From positions 131,378,894 to 131,442,893 of the forward strand of contig CM054114.1 of assembly GCA_028673005.1 (NCBI GenBank): DNA of 64,000 bases. Reading direction: 5' to 3'. Numbering within the stretch: position 1 is the stretch's first letter; the number at the start of each line of letters is the position of its first letter. A program made the translations under genes and the position numbers. The notes beneath the pieces are model-generated. The model worked only from the letters and a program-made list of their open reading frames with translations, was not told the DNA's origin and made no database searches. This document shows, piece after piece, positions 12,694-25,280 of this stretch. The DNA is from Tanypteryx hageni. Its lineage: Eukaryota > Arthropoda > Insecta > Odonata > Petaluridae.

Positions 12694-13470
12694 CAGGGGC
12701 GGATCCAGAAACTCCCCAAGGGGAGGGCGATCGCCCCAATTGCCCCTCCCCCCTCTTGATTCCGCCTCTGCCGACGACCATACATTTTGAAAATCCCTAT
12801 CCTATCCTATCCCTATGCAGGTTATCGAGTTCGCAAAGTGTACGCCTCCTTCGACTGTTACCTTTTCATTGTCTAGTGTCTACTATGTTATAGTGTTTAT
12901 GACGGTATACAACGATGCTGTATATACGAAGACTTACTGTACATACTCCTTTCTATTTAATGTTGTATTACTATATCATTATATGTACACTATCTAGGGT
13001 TTTCGCAGGTTTTTCACACCCCCCTTCTCAGTGGGTGTTTTCCTGCGTGGGTTTTACTAGGGAGGACATGCCTGTTTTACCTAGGTTTTCCCCACAATCT
13101 CTAATCTGTCTTCAATTTTATATATATATATTTTTTTTTACTCTGTATGATTTAGGTATATACTGTTTATGTTATGCGTATTGTATATATATATATATCT
13201 TACTTTGCCATTTTTTTATATTTTTTATATTGACGAAGGGTTAAATGTAAGAATGGACCTTATGGTCTAAATTTCGCCCGAATAAAGACGATTATCTATC
13301 TATCTATCTATCTATCCCCATCAGAACCTTTCTTTTCCTTGTCATACAGACTTAATCTTCGTTGTAGAAACAAGGAATGTTGCGCGGAATGAATTTAAGT
13401 ATGTACCCAATGGATGGCAATGGGGTCGTCCAAGGAGAGGGCGATCGCCCCTCCCTTGGATCCGCCACTG
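12694..13470. mobile_element. non-autonomous hAT-type element, 777 bp
   Basis: The ends are CAGGGGCGGATCCA and, inverted, CAGTGGCGGATCCA, followed on both sides by GGGCGATCGCCC. The element is flanked by a perfect 8-bp target duplication GTTAGAAC at 12686-12693 and 13471-13478. CA-G ends and an 8-bp duplication are hAT hallmarks. It encodes no transposase. Its right half contains a LINE/SINE-type tail (13228-13316). Confidence 0.88.
13228..13316 (+). repeat. LINE/SINE-type 3' tail with hairpin and (TATC)n
   Basis: GACGAAGGGTTAAATG is followed by a short hairpin (TGGACC..GGTCTA), CGCCCGAATAAAGACGATTA and a (TATC)n run. The same layout occurs on the minus strand at 27310-27400 and in diverged form at 55980-56095 and 62044-62110. 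It lies inside the hAT-type element 12694-13470. Confidence 0.7.
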
Positions 13471-13810
13471 GTTAGAACTAACAATAAGTATATTTTTCTC
13501 GGAGAAAGAATGCGAATCCGCAAAGAATCAGCTTAAAAATATTTTAGTATCATAAAAAAACAGGATATTTTTTCGAGAATTTAGCAATCCAAATGTCTCG
13601 CCATCCAGCTGGAGGATAACACCCTTATGGCAACTAAACATCACATCATCCGGCAGAAATATCCTACGTGAAAGCATCTAGAAAAATCTGAAAACCTTTA
13701 AGTATGAAATAGGTATGAGGTACTTATTTGAAAATGTAACACCTTATACACCAAACATCAAAGAAAAAAAGAAATATACGAATAAATAAATAAAGCCGTT
13801 TGTCTGTCTG

Positions 13811-13928
13811 TCATAGTACACACACACACAAAGATAATTAACCGGTTTACGGAAAATTATTTCTCTCAATTGAGAGAATTTGTTTTCCGTAAACCTGGTA
13901 AGTGTATCTGTGTGTTTGTGTGCTATGA
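13811..13928. repeat. foldback palindrome, about 59-bp arms, no spacer
   Basis: The left arm 13811-13869 and right arm 13870-13928 are inverted copies with a handful of mismatches. The centre is CTCTCAATTGAGAG, and the arms include GGTTTACGGAAAA and a CA/GT run. Transcribed, this would form a long hairpin. Confidence 0.88.
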
Positions 13929-13932
13929 TCAG

Positions 13933-15001
13933 CAGTGGCGGATTTAGGGGGTGTCGCACTGTTCGTGCATATAATCTCAGAAATATTAAATGTCTCAATT
14001 TCAAAATCAGTGGAACTTCTATATGATTCCATAGAAAAGCGATCGTTAAGAGGTCTCACAAAGGAGGGTGGCCGTTAAGAGCGGTTTCACTATCTTTTAC
14101 ATATAATTACTCAATGTCTGTCCGTCCGTGCGTCCGTCCCCATTTTATCCCTTGAACAGATCGTCATAAAGAAATGTTGTAAATGCCATTTTGTTCTGGC
14201 AACTAGGAGATCCCGGGAAAACGATTTTAGTTTACGGAAGTGTCCCGTGTTCGATTCCGAGAGACAATTTCTCATATTACACAGGAGTTTCGATTTTTCA
14301 AGGTGCAGGATTGTTTTCTTTTATTCATCAAAATACGTAAATATAGACCAATTTTCTCTGTGCTTACTTTATCCCAAGGCTAAAACTATAATACATCTTA
14401 TTATTGCGCTGTTTAGATGTTACATGGAAGAATTCGTCAGAAACACTCGTTTCTTTTCGAAATTTTATGGTTTTTTCGTACTCTTTCCGGGTGTTGCCAT
14501 GGCGACCCGCATTGTTGCCTCTGAATGAATTAGCGTTTATAGACAAAAGAATTTCGTTATTCGCTTCGCGCTCTTATGAAACATCGGAATTATAGTTTTA
14601 GCAACGTCAAACTTAATAGATTGCAACGTTAATAACTGCAGATTATTATTATTCAGTAAACTGCTTGTAGACTGTGGACATTTTTAACGACTGACCAAAA
14701 TAAAAAAAACCCCTTTTCTTTATTTCAATACTGGAATATTACCTTTTTCGTTAAGGGAGAAGCAATTAAAGTTGTACATATGAATTATAAAAACAAACAT
14801 GAAATTCAAAATGTCAGTTGTCTAATTTATAAGGAGTAATGGGCTATTATTACTCTCAAACACACAGATTTCTGACTGACTTCGCAAAAGTTTTTGCGGG
14901 TACCACTAGTATATTTAGATTTCAGGGCCTCCGACTACTTAGCGCCAGAGGCTTCCAAATGTTTAGCGCCAGGGACCCCAGTAGACGTAAATCCGCCACT
15001 G
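13933..15001. mobile_element. hAT-type element, 1069 bp, carrying a family A-related repeat
   Basis: The ends are CAGTGGCGGATTTA at 13933 and its inverse TAAATCCGCCACTG ending at 15001. The flanking octamers ATGATCAG and ATAAACAG match at 6 of 8 positions, consistent with an aged target duplication. The interior holds no transposase. Much of it (14110-14660) is a repeat also present at 30180-30690. Confidence 0.72.
14110..14660 (+). repeat. dispersed repeat family A', copy 1
   Basis: It aligns along about 500 bp with 30180-30690. Shared blocks include a GTCTGTCCGTCC run, CCGTGTTCGATTCCG, GAGACAATT, GTCAGAAACACnCnTTTCTTTTCG and GTGTTGCCA(T/A)GGCGACC. The layout (microsatellite, B-box-like block, AT-rich tail) resembles family A. 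Confidence 0.8.
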
Positions 15002-16405
15002 ATAAACAGTATTTATTAATTCATATATTTTTTTTATTTTTTGGCTTGTAAGGTGATACATTTTCATATAGCCTCATACCAAAGGCAGCTCGCATACTTG
15101 TTATTACAATGAGGTACTTAATTTTTCAAAAAATTGTCCCGTGCGAAATACATTGCGTAGACGTTAATCTCCATAACATTGCTTTATAGAATTAGTTAGC
15201 ATAAAGACGCGAACTTACGGCTTGGGCAGTTGTGCACGAGATGTATCTTTTTCTCGAGGAGAGAATCCGAATCCATGGCGAATTAGATTAAAAATTCGTT
15301 TGATGCCAGAAAAGTCGGGAATTTTTCAAGAAATACGAAATTCTGACACCATGACAACGACCCCATTGCTTTGAAACGATGCAACACTTGCTTTTACTGG
15401 TTAAATGGTTTAATGGAAGAGATCGATGGAAAGAGGGAGAGAGAATTGACAAATGACGTTTTATACCGTGAAATAAAAAACGAAAAGAAAAATAGAGCTT
15501 TTTTTATTGAGACACAGCAGGTGTCAATAATTTAGATATTAAAAAATCAATAGGGTTTTTTAAATTTTATTTCTTAAAGATAAATATTTCGTGTAAAAAC
15601 TAATGTTTTTTCTATCTCCTTTCACCGTTAAATCCAAATTGCATGCAACGCTGCGATGGGTAATACTATGGGTAATAATATAAAATTAATGCTTGTAATG
15701 GTAATTAATTGATTTCAACCAACCACGCAATAATAATAACTAACGCACAGAAGATAGCATTATCCTTTTTGTTTGTTTTCGTTGATCGGGTAATGAAAAT
15801 GTGTTTCATATATTCAAATATTTATTAAATTCATGTTAAATTAGTTTGAAATTGAAAAGGCGAGTGAATTGAGCTGTCAGAAGCTCCGTTAGAGGTGATA
15901 GGTAGCTCCTAATTGACGTGTCTCTGGTGTGTGCGTGCGTGTGTGTGTGTAAAGGAAATGTAAATATATAATACAATAACAAAATCTTTAATACAGATAT
16001 TTGAGACTATTAATTTTTTTCAACACCACTTTAACGAAAACATCCATACCTATAAATTAAAAAAATAACTTCTCTCAACACCAATAAAAATGCGCGTTTC
16101 GTTTTTAAATGCAACCTTCCTGAGCATTAATTCGCCGCTATTAGGTTCGGGATCTGATTTTGAATCACCACTGATGGCAGCTGCTGTGGAGGCGAAACGT
16201 GAACCTGCTTTTCAAACCATTCGAAGGCTAGAGAATTATCGAACTCGTGTTATGGCTTAAAACAAATTCCAGAATAATCACTTGTGTAAAAATTAAAAAA
16301 TTGATTACTCGTCTTAGTTATATCCATGGTTTTTATAACTATGTTATTGCCATCTGAAAAATGCCTCAGACGAGTATTTTATTTGTCAAATTTTGGTGCC
16401 TAAAT
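15002..16405. other. no gene recognised
   Basis: This is AT-rich sequence with a short GT run at about 15934-15950. The last 8 bases (16398-16405) are the left target duplication of the next element. Confidence 0.35.
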
Positions 16406-19400
16406 CAGTGCTGGAAAACGTTACGCGTAACGTAACGAAATAACGGAATTATTTTTGGTCAACGTAACGAAAAACGTTAACGAAATTTTTCAAATAGCTG
16501 TAACGGAAAACGTAACAAAAACGAAAAAATAATTTCGTTATTTCGTTATCATATGGTAAAGAGTTATGTTCTAGCGGGTTTTGTCCCAGGCGAAGTGTCT
16601 CGAGCAAGGGAAAGTGGCCTATTTCGGTCTTGCTTGTCCCCCGCTGGGCCAGTTTTGCCGCCTTGTCGCGAAAGAACCGCTATCCTGACCACTACCGATT
16701 GTTCTTTGGGTTTTCTTTCCATTTGTGAAAGGAATGGTGTTAATCCTTCTCCAGTAAGCACGAGATAATGAGCGTGGTGGATGAGGAAGGAAGCTCCAAT
16801 AAATTTGCCGCTTGTAGTTAAGGACCTCTACCATTTTCTATCCTCCCCCACAGTGCCTCGTACTTCGAAAACATTCTTTTAGATATTACCTACACAGGAG
16901 TGAGTTTTTCCTCTTTTAAAGGTCGATGATCTGCAAGTTCCAATCCCATCATCCCCTATAATCTCGAATTCTATCCACTGTTTGTCAGTCTAACTTAACA
17001 AGGAATTTCAGAAAGGTCGAAGTGAATCTACGATTCTAACGTGTTGTCATCGTTCGTTAGAGGTCAGTATTGCTTCATACCTATTATTATTATTATGAGA
17101 CGTTTATAGTAACAGTGGATAGATATTGTTCCCTGGAAATGGTCTAATCAGAGCTTAATACAATTTCAGTTCATTTCAAATTACCGAAGACTGTTACAGT
17201 GAGACTTTTCGCCAACCGTAAGAGAAAAGAAGTTCATTCGGTGTTGAAATAATAAGTCCCATTTTCATACATATTTCAAATTTATATTTTGTTTAGTATT
17301 AATTAAAGTCAAGTAATTTAGTGTGGCGGCTTTCTTCGTCATTATATTAGAAAATGCCGTTTTATATATTATTGGGTACTGTGTTCGATTCTCTGTCCAT
17401 CATCTGGATAGAAAGGGAGTATCTGATTTTATAATGAATTAGGATAAACTCAGCAGCGCCTAATGGAATGTTATTTTACTATCTTATACCTTATTTGCAA
17501 ACTAGTGCCCATATATTTTAATATAATTCTATTTTATACAACCTCATACAATGTCTAAACTTTTACGCTTCTGCTCGCTTTCCATTTCTCTCTAACCCAC
17601 ACGTCTTCCTCCTGCAGTCTTACTCCTCCCTCAGTTTACATCACACTTGTCTGTTTCCCTCCCCATGCTCTCCCTTCCCCTATTCATTTCCTCTATCTTT
17701 CTTCCCATTATTCCATCCCGTTTTTTATTTCCGACTTTTACATATTTCTTGTTCTTGCTGTAAATAAGGACAATTTTAGTCATTATAATTTTCAAAGCTA
17801 GCATTAAAATAATCCTCGGATTAAGCATTGAATCGTGCATTTTACCGTACTTTCCAGAATGGAAAAGAGGCTTACTGTTTCAGTTCAGTTCTTCTGTCCC
17901 CCTTTTAACATTTGAACCGAATGACCGATTTTCATGGTATTTGGTGGATATCTTTGACCACTGGGGACGACCTGTTGAGGAAATTCTTTTTTCTGATATT
18001 TGAAGGCGCGAGTTCCATTCCAGAAATTTTTCTCTCATTCAGTTTACATAAGAAATGCGAAATACACCATGCAGTGCCTTTTTCTTTAAAAGAAGTGAAT
18101 CGTATTATTGGCACGGGATGTGTACTATTTTCTGCGAAAAGAAATAAAGATTTCAATTTTTATCATAGAATTTTGCTTATCGAAAGTATTTATTCAAATT
18201 CCACGTAAGTAAGCGTAAGTAGAAGCTAGCTATTTTTGAAGGAAATGTTTCAATTTTAACATGTATTTCTATTCTATTGCAAAATAAAAGAAATATTAAA
18301 AACTAATATATAAAGTATATTACACGTGACGTTGAGATATGGCGTTCGCGAAATAATAAACCGTCTTTTAGTTATAGCGGGAGCGACAGAGTTCCGCTGC
18401 TTAAACGCGGTGAGTGATCAAGAGATCACGAGCGCGCTGGTGAAAGCGAAGAGCGATCGCGTTGGAATTCGCGATTTACGGTGAGGTTGCGGCGGTACGT
18501 GACAATATCCTTGATCCTCATTTTATTAAATATTATGTATTTTCCGATCCTAAAAATTTGTATTCGTAACTATCGAGCATAAGTCTAATAAAAATGATAA
18601 ACCCTCTAATCAACTGAAATTAAAGAAATTTTTAAATAGGTTCTTCATTTTTATCGACTGCATTGGAAATAGACTACAAACTAAAAAATTCATATAAACG
18701 TAGTCAGACCCCACTGAAAGCATTAAATTAAAGATTTTACAATAATTTTGCTATTAATTAAAATTTAATAGTATTCTTTTCGCCACGACATCAATTGAAT
18801 ACCCATATTGTTAAAGATCCCAAATTTTTCTATTTATCCTAAAAATTACCTTCATTCATGGTAATTTGGAGTGGTTTCAAATTTCGTCTTACAAATAATT
18901 CACTTTATTCTTTCATATACAAAATAAAGAAATTACCGGGTTAATATCTCAAATCTAACTAATCTTGAAATGTAATATTGTAAACCCATACATAATTTCT
19001 ATGTATTTCTTATGGGGGTTATGAAAAGGAAGAACATCAAAAATGAGCCCTAAAGAGGACAAATATTGGAATTTGGGCAATTCTCTTTAGTTTTATCTGA
19101 TAACCGATCGTTCTACCGAATTCTAGGTCTGTAGCAGAAGCATGTTGTCCGAGTTACAATCGGTGCAACCGACCGACGGGTTCCTTTTATTATCTTTAAT
19201 TACGGGTCCCTGGGTTCTCAGTGTACTTTTTGTCTTACCTATAAAAATTCTAATGTAGGGCAAAACCATTACAACACTAATATTTTAGTTTCAAATATGT
19301 ATTAAGTTTATTAACTTGAATATAAAATTTTGAATATGAAAATGCGAATTTTCATAGATGATCATCAAAAACGAAAAATGTGCCGAATACTTCGAAATCT

Positions 19401-19667
19401 TAAAAACGTTCCTGATCTGCAGCATATATATAGAAGTGCCTATAAATTAGTACTATAAATGAGAAACATATATTTAAGGTAACCTGTAAACAATAAAAAA
19501 CAAAAATAAAAGGGTAATTACACGTAATTATTTTTACCAAATTATTTCGTTATAACTTTAAACGTAACGGAAAACGAAATGTAAATTTTAGCGTAACGAA
19601 AAACAAAATCGCTTTTTTGCCTGTAACGAAAAACGTAACGAATCGTTTTTTTCGTTTGCCAGCACTG
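16406..19667. mobile_element. large non-coding hAT-type element with GTAACG subterminal repeats
   Basis: The left end is CAGTGCTGGAAAACG and the right end, inverted, is CAGTGCTGGCAAACG. Both ends are followed by 100-150 bp rich in CGTAACGAAAAACG-type units. The flanking octamers GCCTAAAT (16398-16405) and GCTTAAAT (19668-19675) differ at one base. At 3262 bp the element is large enough for a transposase, but no hAT motif is readable in any frame. The interior instead contains a family A repeat (17845-18210) and a GC-richer patch at 18340-18510. Confidence 0.8.
17845..18210 (+). repeat. dispersed repeat family A, copy 2
   Basis: It matches 11640-12020 block by block: TTTCCAGAATGGAA, ACATTTGAACCGA, GACCGATTTTCATG, ACTGGGG, AATAAAGATT and TTTTGCTTATCGA. 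It is nested inside the CAGTGCTGG element. Confidence 0.75.
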
Positions 19668-19675
19668 GCTTAAAT

Positions 19676-22309
19676 ACATATTATGAAATTTGATGACCAT
19701 TGGGGGAATTTAATTTTTCATCACTTGATTTCAGTCATTAGGTGAACTCAATAATTCTTCCCTGAATTCATATTTTCAATCGCTGGCAGCATTTTCTAGG
19801 GATTTTATCCTCATTTTCCTTCAAGTTCGCACTTATCCTAGCATTTGACTGACATTCAGTGGTTTACATGCTCAACAGCTGCATTAATTAGAGGAAGAGA
19901 GTGCAGAAGGCGTGTTGATTCAAAATCCTCGCTGGAACACGAATCGAAGATCTTTTTTTGCTTCGACCTTTTCACCCCAGGTCACGTGATATTCGCCATC
20001 TCCGAGCTTTGAGGCCGATTCTGCAATTTCGCATCGCTTTTACATTATTATCTATAATGAAAGATAAATTCTTTTCGTGTTCTGCCTACCAGTTTTTATA
20101 AGAGGATCCGTGCATTTTTGCGGAGGCAAGATAAAAAAATACATATCACATTTTTTCATTCGTCTCGACTACGGAGATCATCTTGACGAATGAATTAATG
20201 CCTTCCATCTTATTATTAGTAGACTTCTTTTTGGATTACGTCCCAAAATATCGGAAATAAACTTCCCCAAAGAGAACTCGTCCGTACGCTTTACGTTTTT
20301 TCGTCGACGGAGAACTTATAAATAGCGGATTCGAGCTCGTGTGACGCGTTGGCTGCCACAACGATTTAGAAAGGCGTGCATTAGTTCGCTGAATAAAACA
20401 ACTGCGGCGTGTGACACCACTTATCAAATAAGTGACGCTTTCTTCGAGTGCTTCAAGATGAGATTTCAACAATATCTCGCACGTCCTTGGTATACGATTA
20501 ATTTTCCAGTTCAATTTTCAAAGGCTTTGTTGATATTATTTAGGTTACCTTTGACTCGATAGTTAGACATATTGAGTCGGATTTGCATAGATTTTTTTCA
20601 CAAATAAGAGGTCTTTTTAGTTGGCTTTGACATGGATTTAACTTATTTTTTCCCAACATTCCATCTTGTTAATTTTTTACCATTGTGACATTTTTATATG
20701 ATTTTTTGTTGGTAGGGGAAATTTAAGCAATTTTTATTACGTGTTATTATTAAAATTAAGCCTACGGCCAGGCATACTTTAATTAAATATTTTAATTGTC
20801 ATTATTAATATGTTAATATTACCAATATAAGAATTTTAGAAAGGATAGCCAGACTCCTTTACATCACTAATATAAGCCGAGGCACCTTATGTTTACTCTA
20901 AAATTCTAATTCATTTTTCTTAAAAATTCTACATTTTTTGCAGATGTTAAAACTAAGAAACTAGATATGTAGTTTTATTTAAGATTTCGTCCTGCATTTA
21001 AAATCTTTTCGGTTGCTGCCTAACACCAGGCGGATTCCCCGGAACGAACGAGGCGAAAAAATAATTTACATTTGATTAAACCCCCCTCGAAAAGCATTAC
21101 GCCTTTTAGTAATTATTTTGGTAAGTCTGCCCGTGTAAGATGCCGGCTTTGGCCCGGCCTGCATTTTTATATCAATGGTAAATATAATATATGCAGCATC
21201 AACGTTCGGTTGTAAGCATTCATTTGAATACTGAAATACTGGCACAATTAAAGGCTCAGAGCGGGGTTTTTAACGAAGTGTCACTCTAAATGTATCGAAC
21301 GCTCTTCTCATAAATTAGCATTTCCAACTCGTGCTCGTAAAGTAACGGACGGCTGCCCCCTCTCTCTCTCTCTCTTCCGCTTGCGTAGCGCACCGAGCCG
21401 TGAGGTTTGCATAAAATTCAGGATTATAAATTAAATTATCGCTGTCCCAGGCAATGAAATAAACAACCTCCAAATCTGCCATCGCAATGCTTCATTAAGA
21501 TCGCATAAAAACTGCCTAACTCATAGCGGTTCGAATTTGTAAACATTCAAGGAGAAAGTGTGGAAACGCCACTTGAAACGCCTAATGGAACGGCTTAGGT
21601 CATTTAATTTAAATGCAAGTGAAATTAATTTGGTATATATACGCACTATTAACATATTTCAACGTGATGAATGGATCCAGCGACGGATAGCAATTAAGTT
21701 GAGAGTATAAAGAAATTATTTTTCTGGTTTCATGCTCTATAATTTAGATTTCGATTTCTTCGGTTCTCATCAATTCATGAGAAATCTACACCAGTGGCAT
21801 AAAACTAGTGAAAATAAACAGTGATGGGCACAGAAATTCATCCAAACCTCAACTTTTTAAATCGTGGGAGGCAGACGATATCTACTCTTATGCCACTTAA
21901 TAAATAATAATTTTTCGGCTGAAAGACAACATTGTTATTTTAATTCTATACATTAGTCATCCCAAGAACGCAGACTACATCACTGCGTGTTTTCGAGAAG
22001 CTTTTGGATAGCAAATCGCACGTATTAAAGCTTTAAATAAATACGTTGTTACCTACATTTTTGTAGGCCTTAATTATGCAAGATAACGTGAAATTCTAAA
22101 CTTTTCCGAAATTCCGCAACTCCATAAGCGGACATATGCTTGCTTTCCTTTTAGTATTATTGTGGATCACAAAATTTATAATTATTGAGGGTGTCTTGTA
22201 TTTTTCTATTTACTAGATTGAGCTTAAAATATTATGATGAGTAGTAAAGGTAATTCACGTAATGTTCATCATAACTAAAAGTTATTTAAAGTCTTAAATA
22301 TCGAATATA
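19676..22309. other. unassigned DNA, possible conserved non-coding
   Basis: No TE hallmark and no convincing ORF is present. The stretch 21080-21640 is less AT-rich and free of obvious repeats, so it is the best place here to look for host non-coding conservation. That is inference from composition only. Confidence 0.3.
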
Positions 22310-22860
22310 TAAAGAAGAGTGTCTGTCTATCCTCTATGCATTCCGACAACAAGCCAGTGCAACGAAATGTTGTATGAAATCTATTTTTATCCAAGAGATG
22401 GTCGAGGGCTATGTTTTCATCCAATACCAAGGTCCCATGTTCGATCCCAGAAGCTTTTCTTTATTTTCATTAGAATAAAATGGGAATGGGTACAACGTAA
22501 TTTTCATTTTCACCTTAAAATTAGCTATAAACATCGTAGCTACTCGAAACAAGAACTGAAAAACTCCTAAAAGAATGGATAATACTGTCGATTTTCGATG
22601 AGGCAACAAAACGATACTAAAATTTGTTTTAAACGTGAAAATTCGATTTCTATAGTTGAAAATCTTTGACGCTCACGACGTCCACAGAATTGCCAAAATT
22701 TGGTAGCGCTTTGTTGGTCCTTTCGAGGTATTTTTCTTTGAAGTACCCGAGTTCGAGTCCGGATGCAATTTTTCCTTCGTTTACGAGATTAACGTGTGAA
22801 GCAGTATCGAGACAATCTCGAATTTTTATCTTCCACTAAAATTTTTAATTGGTACCTCAC
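22310..22860 (+). repeat. two degenerate family A-like units
   Basis: Two consecutive units each carry a B-box-like phrase preceded by a CAAGGTCCC- or GTACCCG-type block: TGTTCGATCCCAG at about 22438 and GAGTTCGAGTCCGG at about 22749. Each is followed by an AT-rich stretch with a TTTTCCTT or TTTTCTTT motif. The similarity to 11640-12020 and 14110-14660 is in layout more than in continuous sequence. Confidence 0.5.
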
Positions 22861-23640
22861 AGGTAATATAAGAGTCATGAACAGGAAAATATGGTTTTTT
22901 TATTGTCTTGAATGTCTCTGAACCAATTAAAATATCTAACAGGTCGTATATAAAAAAGCTTTGCAATTACAAAATAATAACGAAATAATATGAAATAAGC
23001 ACTTCAATGAAAATTGTCTTACAATGCAAATGATGCATTCCTAACTAAAGGAACGCAAAAGGGCAAAACTAACATTATAAAGATAATAAATTCCAAAGTC
23101 CAAAAAGACGGTCCTAATAAGGCTTCGAGAGCACTTTTACGACATACAAAAGACGACTTTTGAGTAATTTTCAAGATAAAGTTCCTCAGTTTGTCATACA
23201 TGAAGTAATGGATTTAAGCGGGCAACGCCGTTACTTCAGCTAAAGCATTAAATAATTTGAATATCTTAGTCGTAGTATAACGGAGACGCGTCATATTACC
23301 TTAAGCTGATAATCATGAGTAACTGACGCAAAAATTAGAACGTGATGTAACCTTTCTGAAAGGGTGTTGCTATGGGAAAAAATAATTGCTAATGTAATTA
23401 TCAACGCGCCGCGCTCCCACCTAGCGGGAATATATATCGGTAGTACACGTCCCTCGGAGAAAAATTGATGGTTGAGATATGACAAGGCTACCGTTCATAA
23501 TGAAGCTCAGTATCTTTAACGGAATACATTACATTCCCGACACAATCTGCGTGAATCAAACCGAATATCAAATAACTCCGGAGCGAATCAGTGCTAATCC
23601 TACGCGTTATCGGTTTTACGAACGCCCCTCCGTCATGAGT
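22861..23640. other. no gene recognised
   Basis: The sequence is AT-rich at first and of more even composition after 23390. No supported coding region is present. Confidence 0.35.
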
Positions 23641-24474
23641 CAGCGAGAAGTAAAGGCCGAGAGAGAGAGAGAGAAAAGAAAGAGAGAAGAGCTTAGAAAC
23701 GCTGACAAAATGTCATTTCGAGCTCGCTATACGATCCTCCGGCGACGAGTGGGCCCATGGCCTAATGAAATTAGACGGATAAGTTAATAAGCAAAGAAAT
23801 CATTTCGCTTAATGAGCCCCGACGCAGGCGCAGTAAGCCCGAAAGGTCAAAGGTATGAAACGTCGAAAAAAGTCGCTTCATGGGATTTTCCGAGGAAAAG
23901 AAAAACAATAGCGAGGAGTCACTTCCCAAAAATTTTAAAGCGAAGAGAGGATCTTGTGATGTTTTCTGACGCCAAAAAAAATTACTCGACGTGACGGGCG
24001 AGAGAAACAGATACGCAGGAATGGAGAGAAAGCGATAAATAGAGGGAGGGAAAGTGTCAGAGGGGAGCGTCGAAGAGAGAGAAGATAATTCAGATAGGGA
24101 GAGAGAGAGACAGAAAAAGGGCTAGGAAGAATGAAAGAGAGAGAATGAGTCAGACGGGAACGTCGAAAAGACAGAGATATGGGAATACTGCGACGGAAAA
24201 ATGGAGGAAATGTGTGAAAAGAGACCGAGATAGAGAGAGAGGAAAAAAGTGGGACAGAATAAAAGGGAGGAGAGGAAGAGGTTGCGGGAAATAGAAAAAT
24301 TGAAGAGGGAGAGATTAAGCGAAAGAGAGATAGGGAAAGTAAAAAAGATTCACGGAGAGAGAGATAGATTGATGGAAATTGGGAGGGAGAGGAAGAGATT
24401 GAAAGAAAGAGGTGATGAGAGGGATTGAGGGAGAGAGAGAAAGAAGGATTGAGGAAGAGAGGAACATTTTTTTT

Positions 24475-24560
24475 ATCTGACCTGAGGACGCCGACTGAAA
24501 CGCCGGCGAAACGTCGTCTACAAAGCCGAACAACGCGGTGAAACCGAAAGCCATGCAGCG
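24475..24560 (+). repeat. retroelement 3'-end-like island with CTGANGA..GAAAC motif
   Basis: CTGAGGA at about 24481, a potential GCCG/CGGC stem, then GAAACGTCG. The phrase is typical of 3' regions of Penelope-like and some non-LTR elements, and it has the conserved core order of a hammerhead ribozyme (CUGANGA, stem, GAAA). No adjoining reverse transcriptase is present, so this is an orphan fragment. Confidence 0.5.
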
Positions 24561-25163
24561 TATGGAGAAGATTGAGAGAACGCCACTGAGGGGTAAAGTG
24601 ACAATGAGAGGGATATTGAGAGGGGAAGGAAGAAAGAGGATTGTAAGAGGGATTGGAGGAGTGAGCTCGAGGAGTGGTAGGGCGGAAGGATATATTTAAT
24701 GAGAGAGTTTTTGGAAGGGTTGATGGAATGAAGGAGATTGAAAGAGGGAGAAAGAGAGTGAGAGGAGGAGATTGTGCAAGATGTTGAGAGAGAGAGAAAA
24801 GAAACTGAAAATGTATTTTTTCATTTATAAGTACCTCTCAAACAGTACTTGATGGCCCTTGCGAAGAGTGTAACAACTTTGACAAAAACAAACATATGTA
24901 TACACCATATTTCCACAGCAGGATCGGTGCCCGCGACCTCAGAATTGGAAGCTATAGACGCCAACAACACCTCTATGAAGCCCGGCAAGGGAGGAAGAAA
25001 AGGATAATTGAGGTAAGAGATTGGGGGAGAAAGAGATTGAGCGAGGAAGTAAGGAAGAGATTGAGAGAAAGTGAGAGAGATGGAGAGAGAAAATAGAGAG
25101 AAGAGATTGAGAAAGAAATTGAGGGAAAGTGATTGATGGAGAGATTGAGAGAGAAAAAGCTGT

Positions 25164-25280
25164 CGGAGGGAGAGGTGGAGGGGGAGACGGAGGGGGAGAC
25201 GGAGGCAGAGACGGAGGCAGAGACGGAGGCAGAGACGGAGGCAGAGACGGAGGGAGAGACGGAGGGAGAGACGGAGGAAG
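25164..25280 (+). repeat. 12-bp minisatellite inside the GA tract
   Basis: About nine tandem copies of a GAGACGGAGGNN unit. The two variable positions are GG, CA or GA in runs (outer copies GG and GA, inner copies CA), a pattern expected from local unequal exchange or slippage. Confidence 0.88.
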
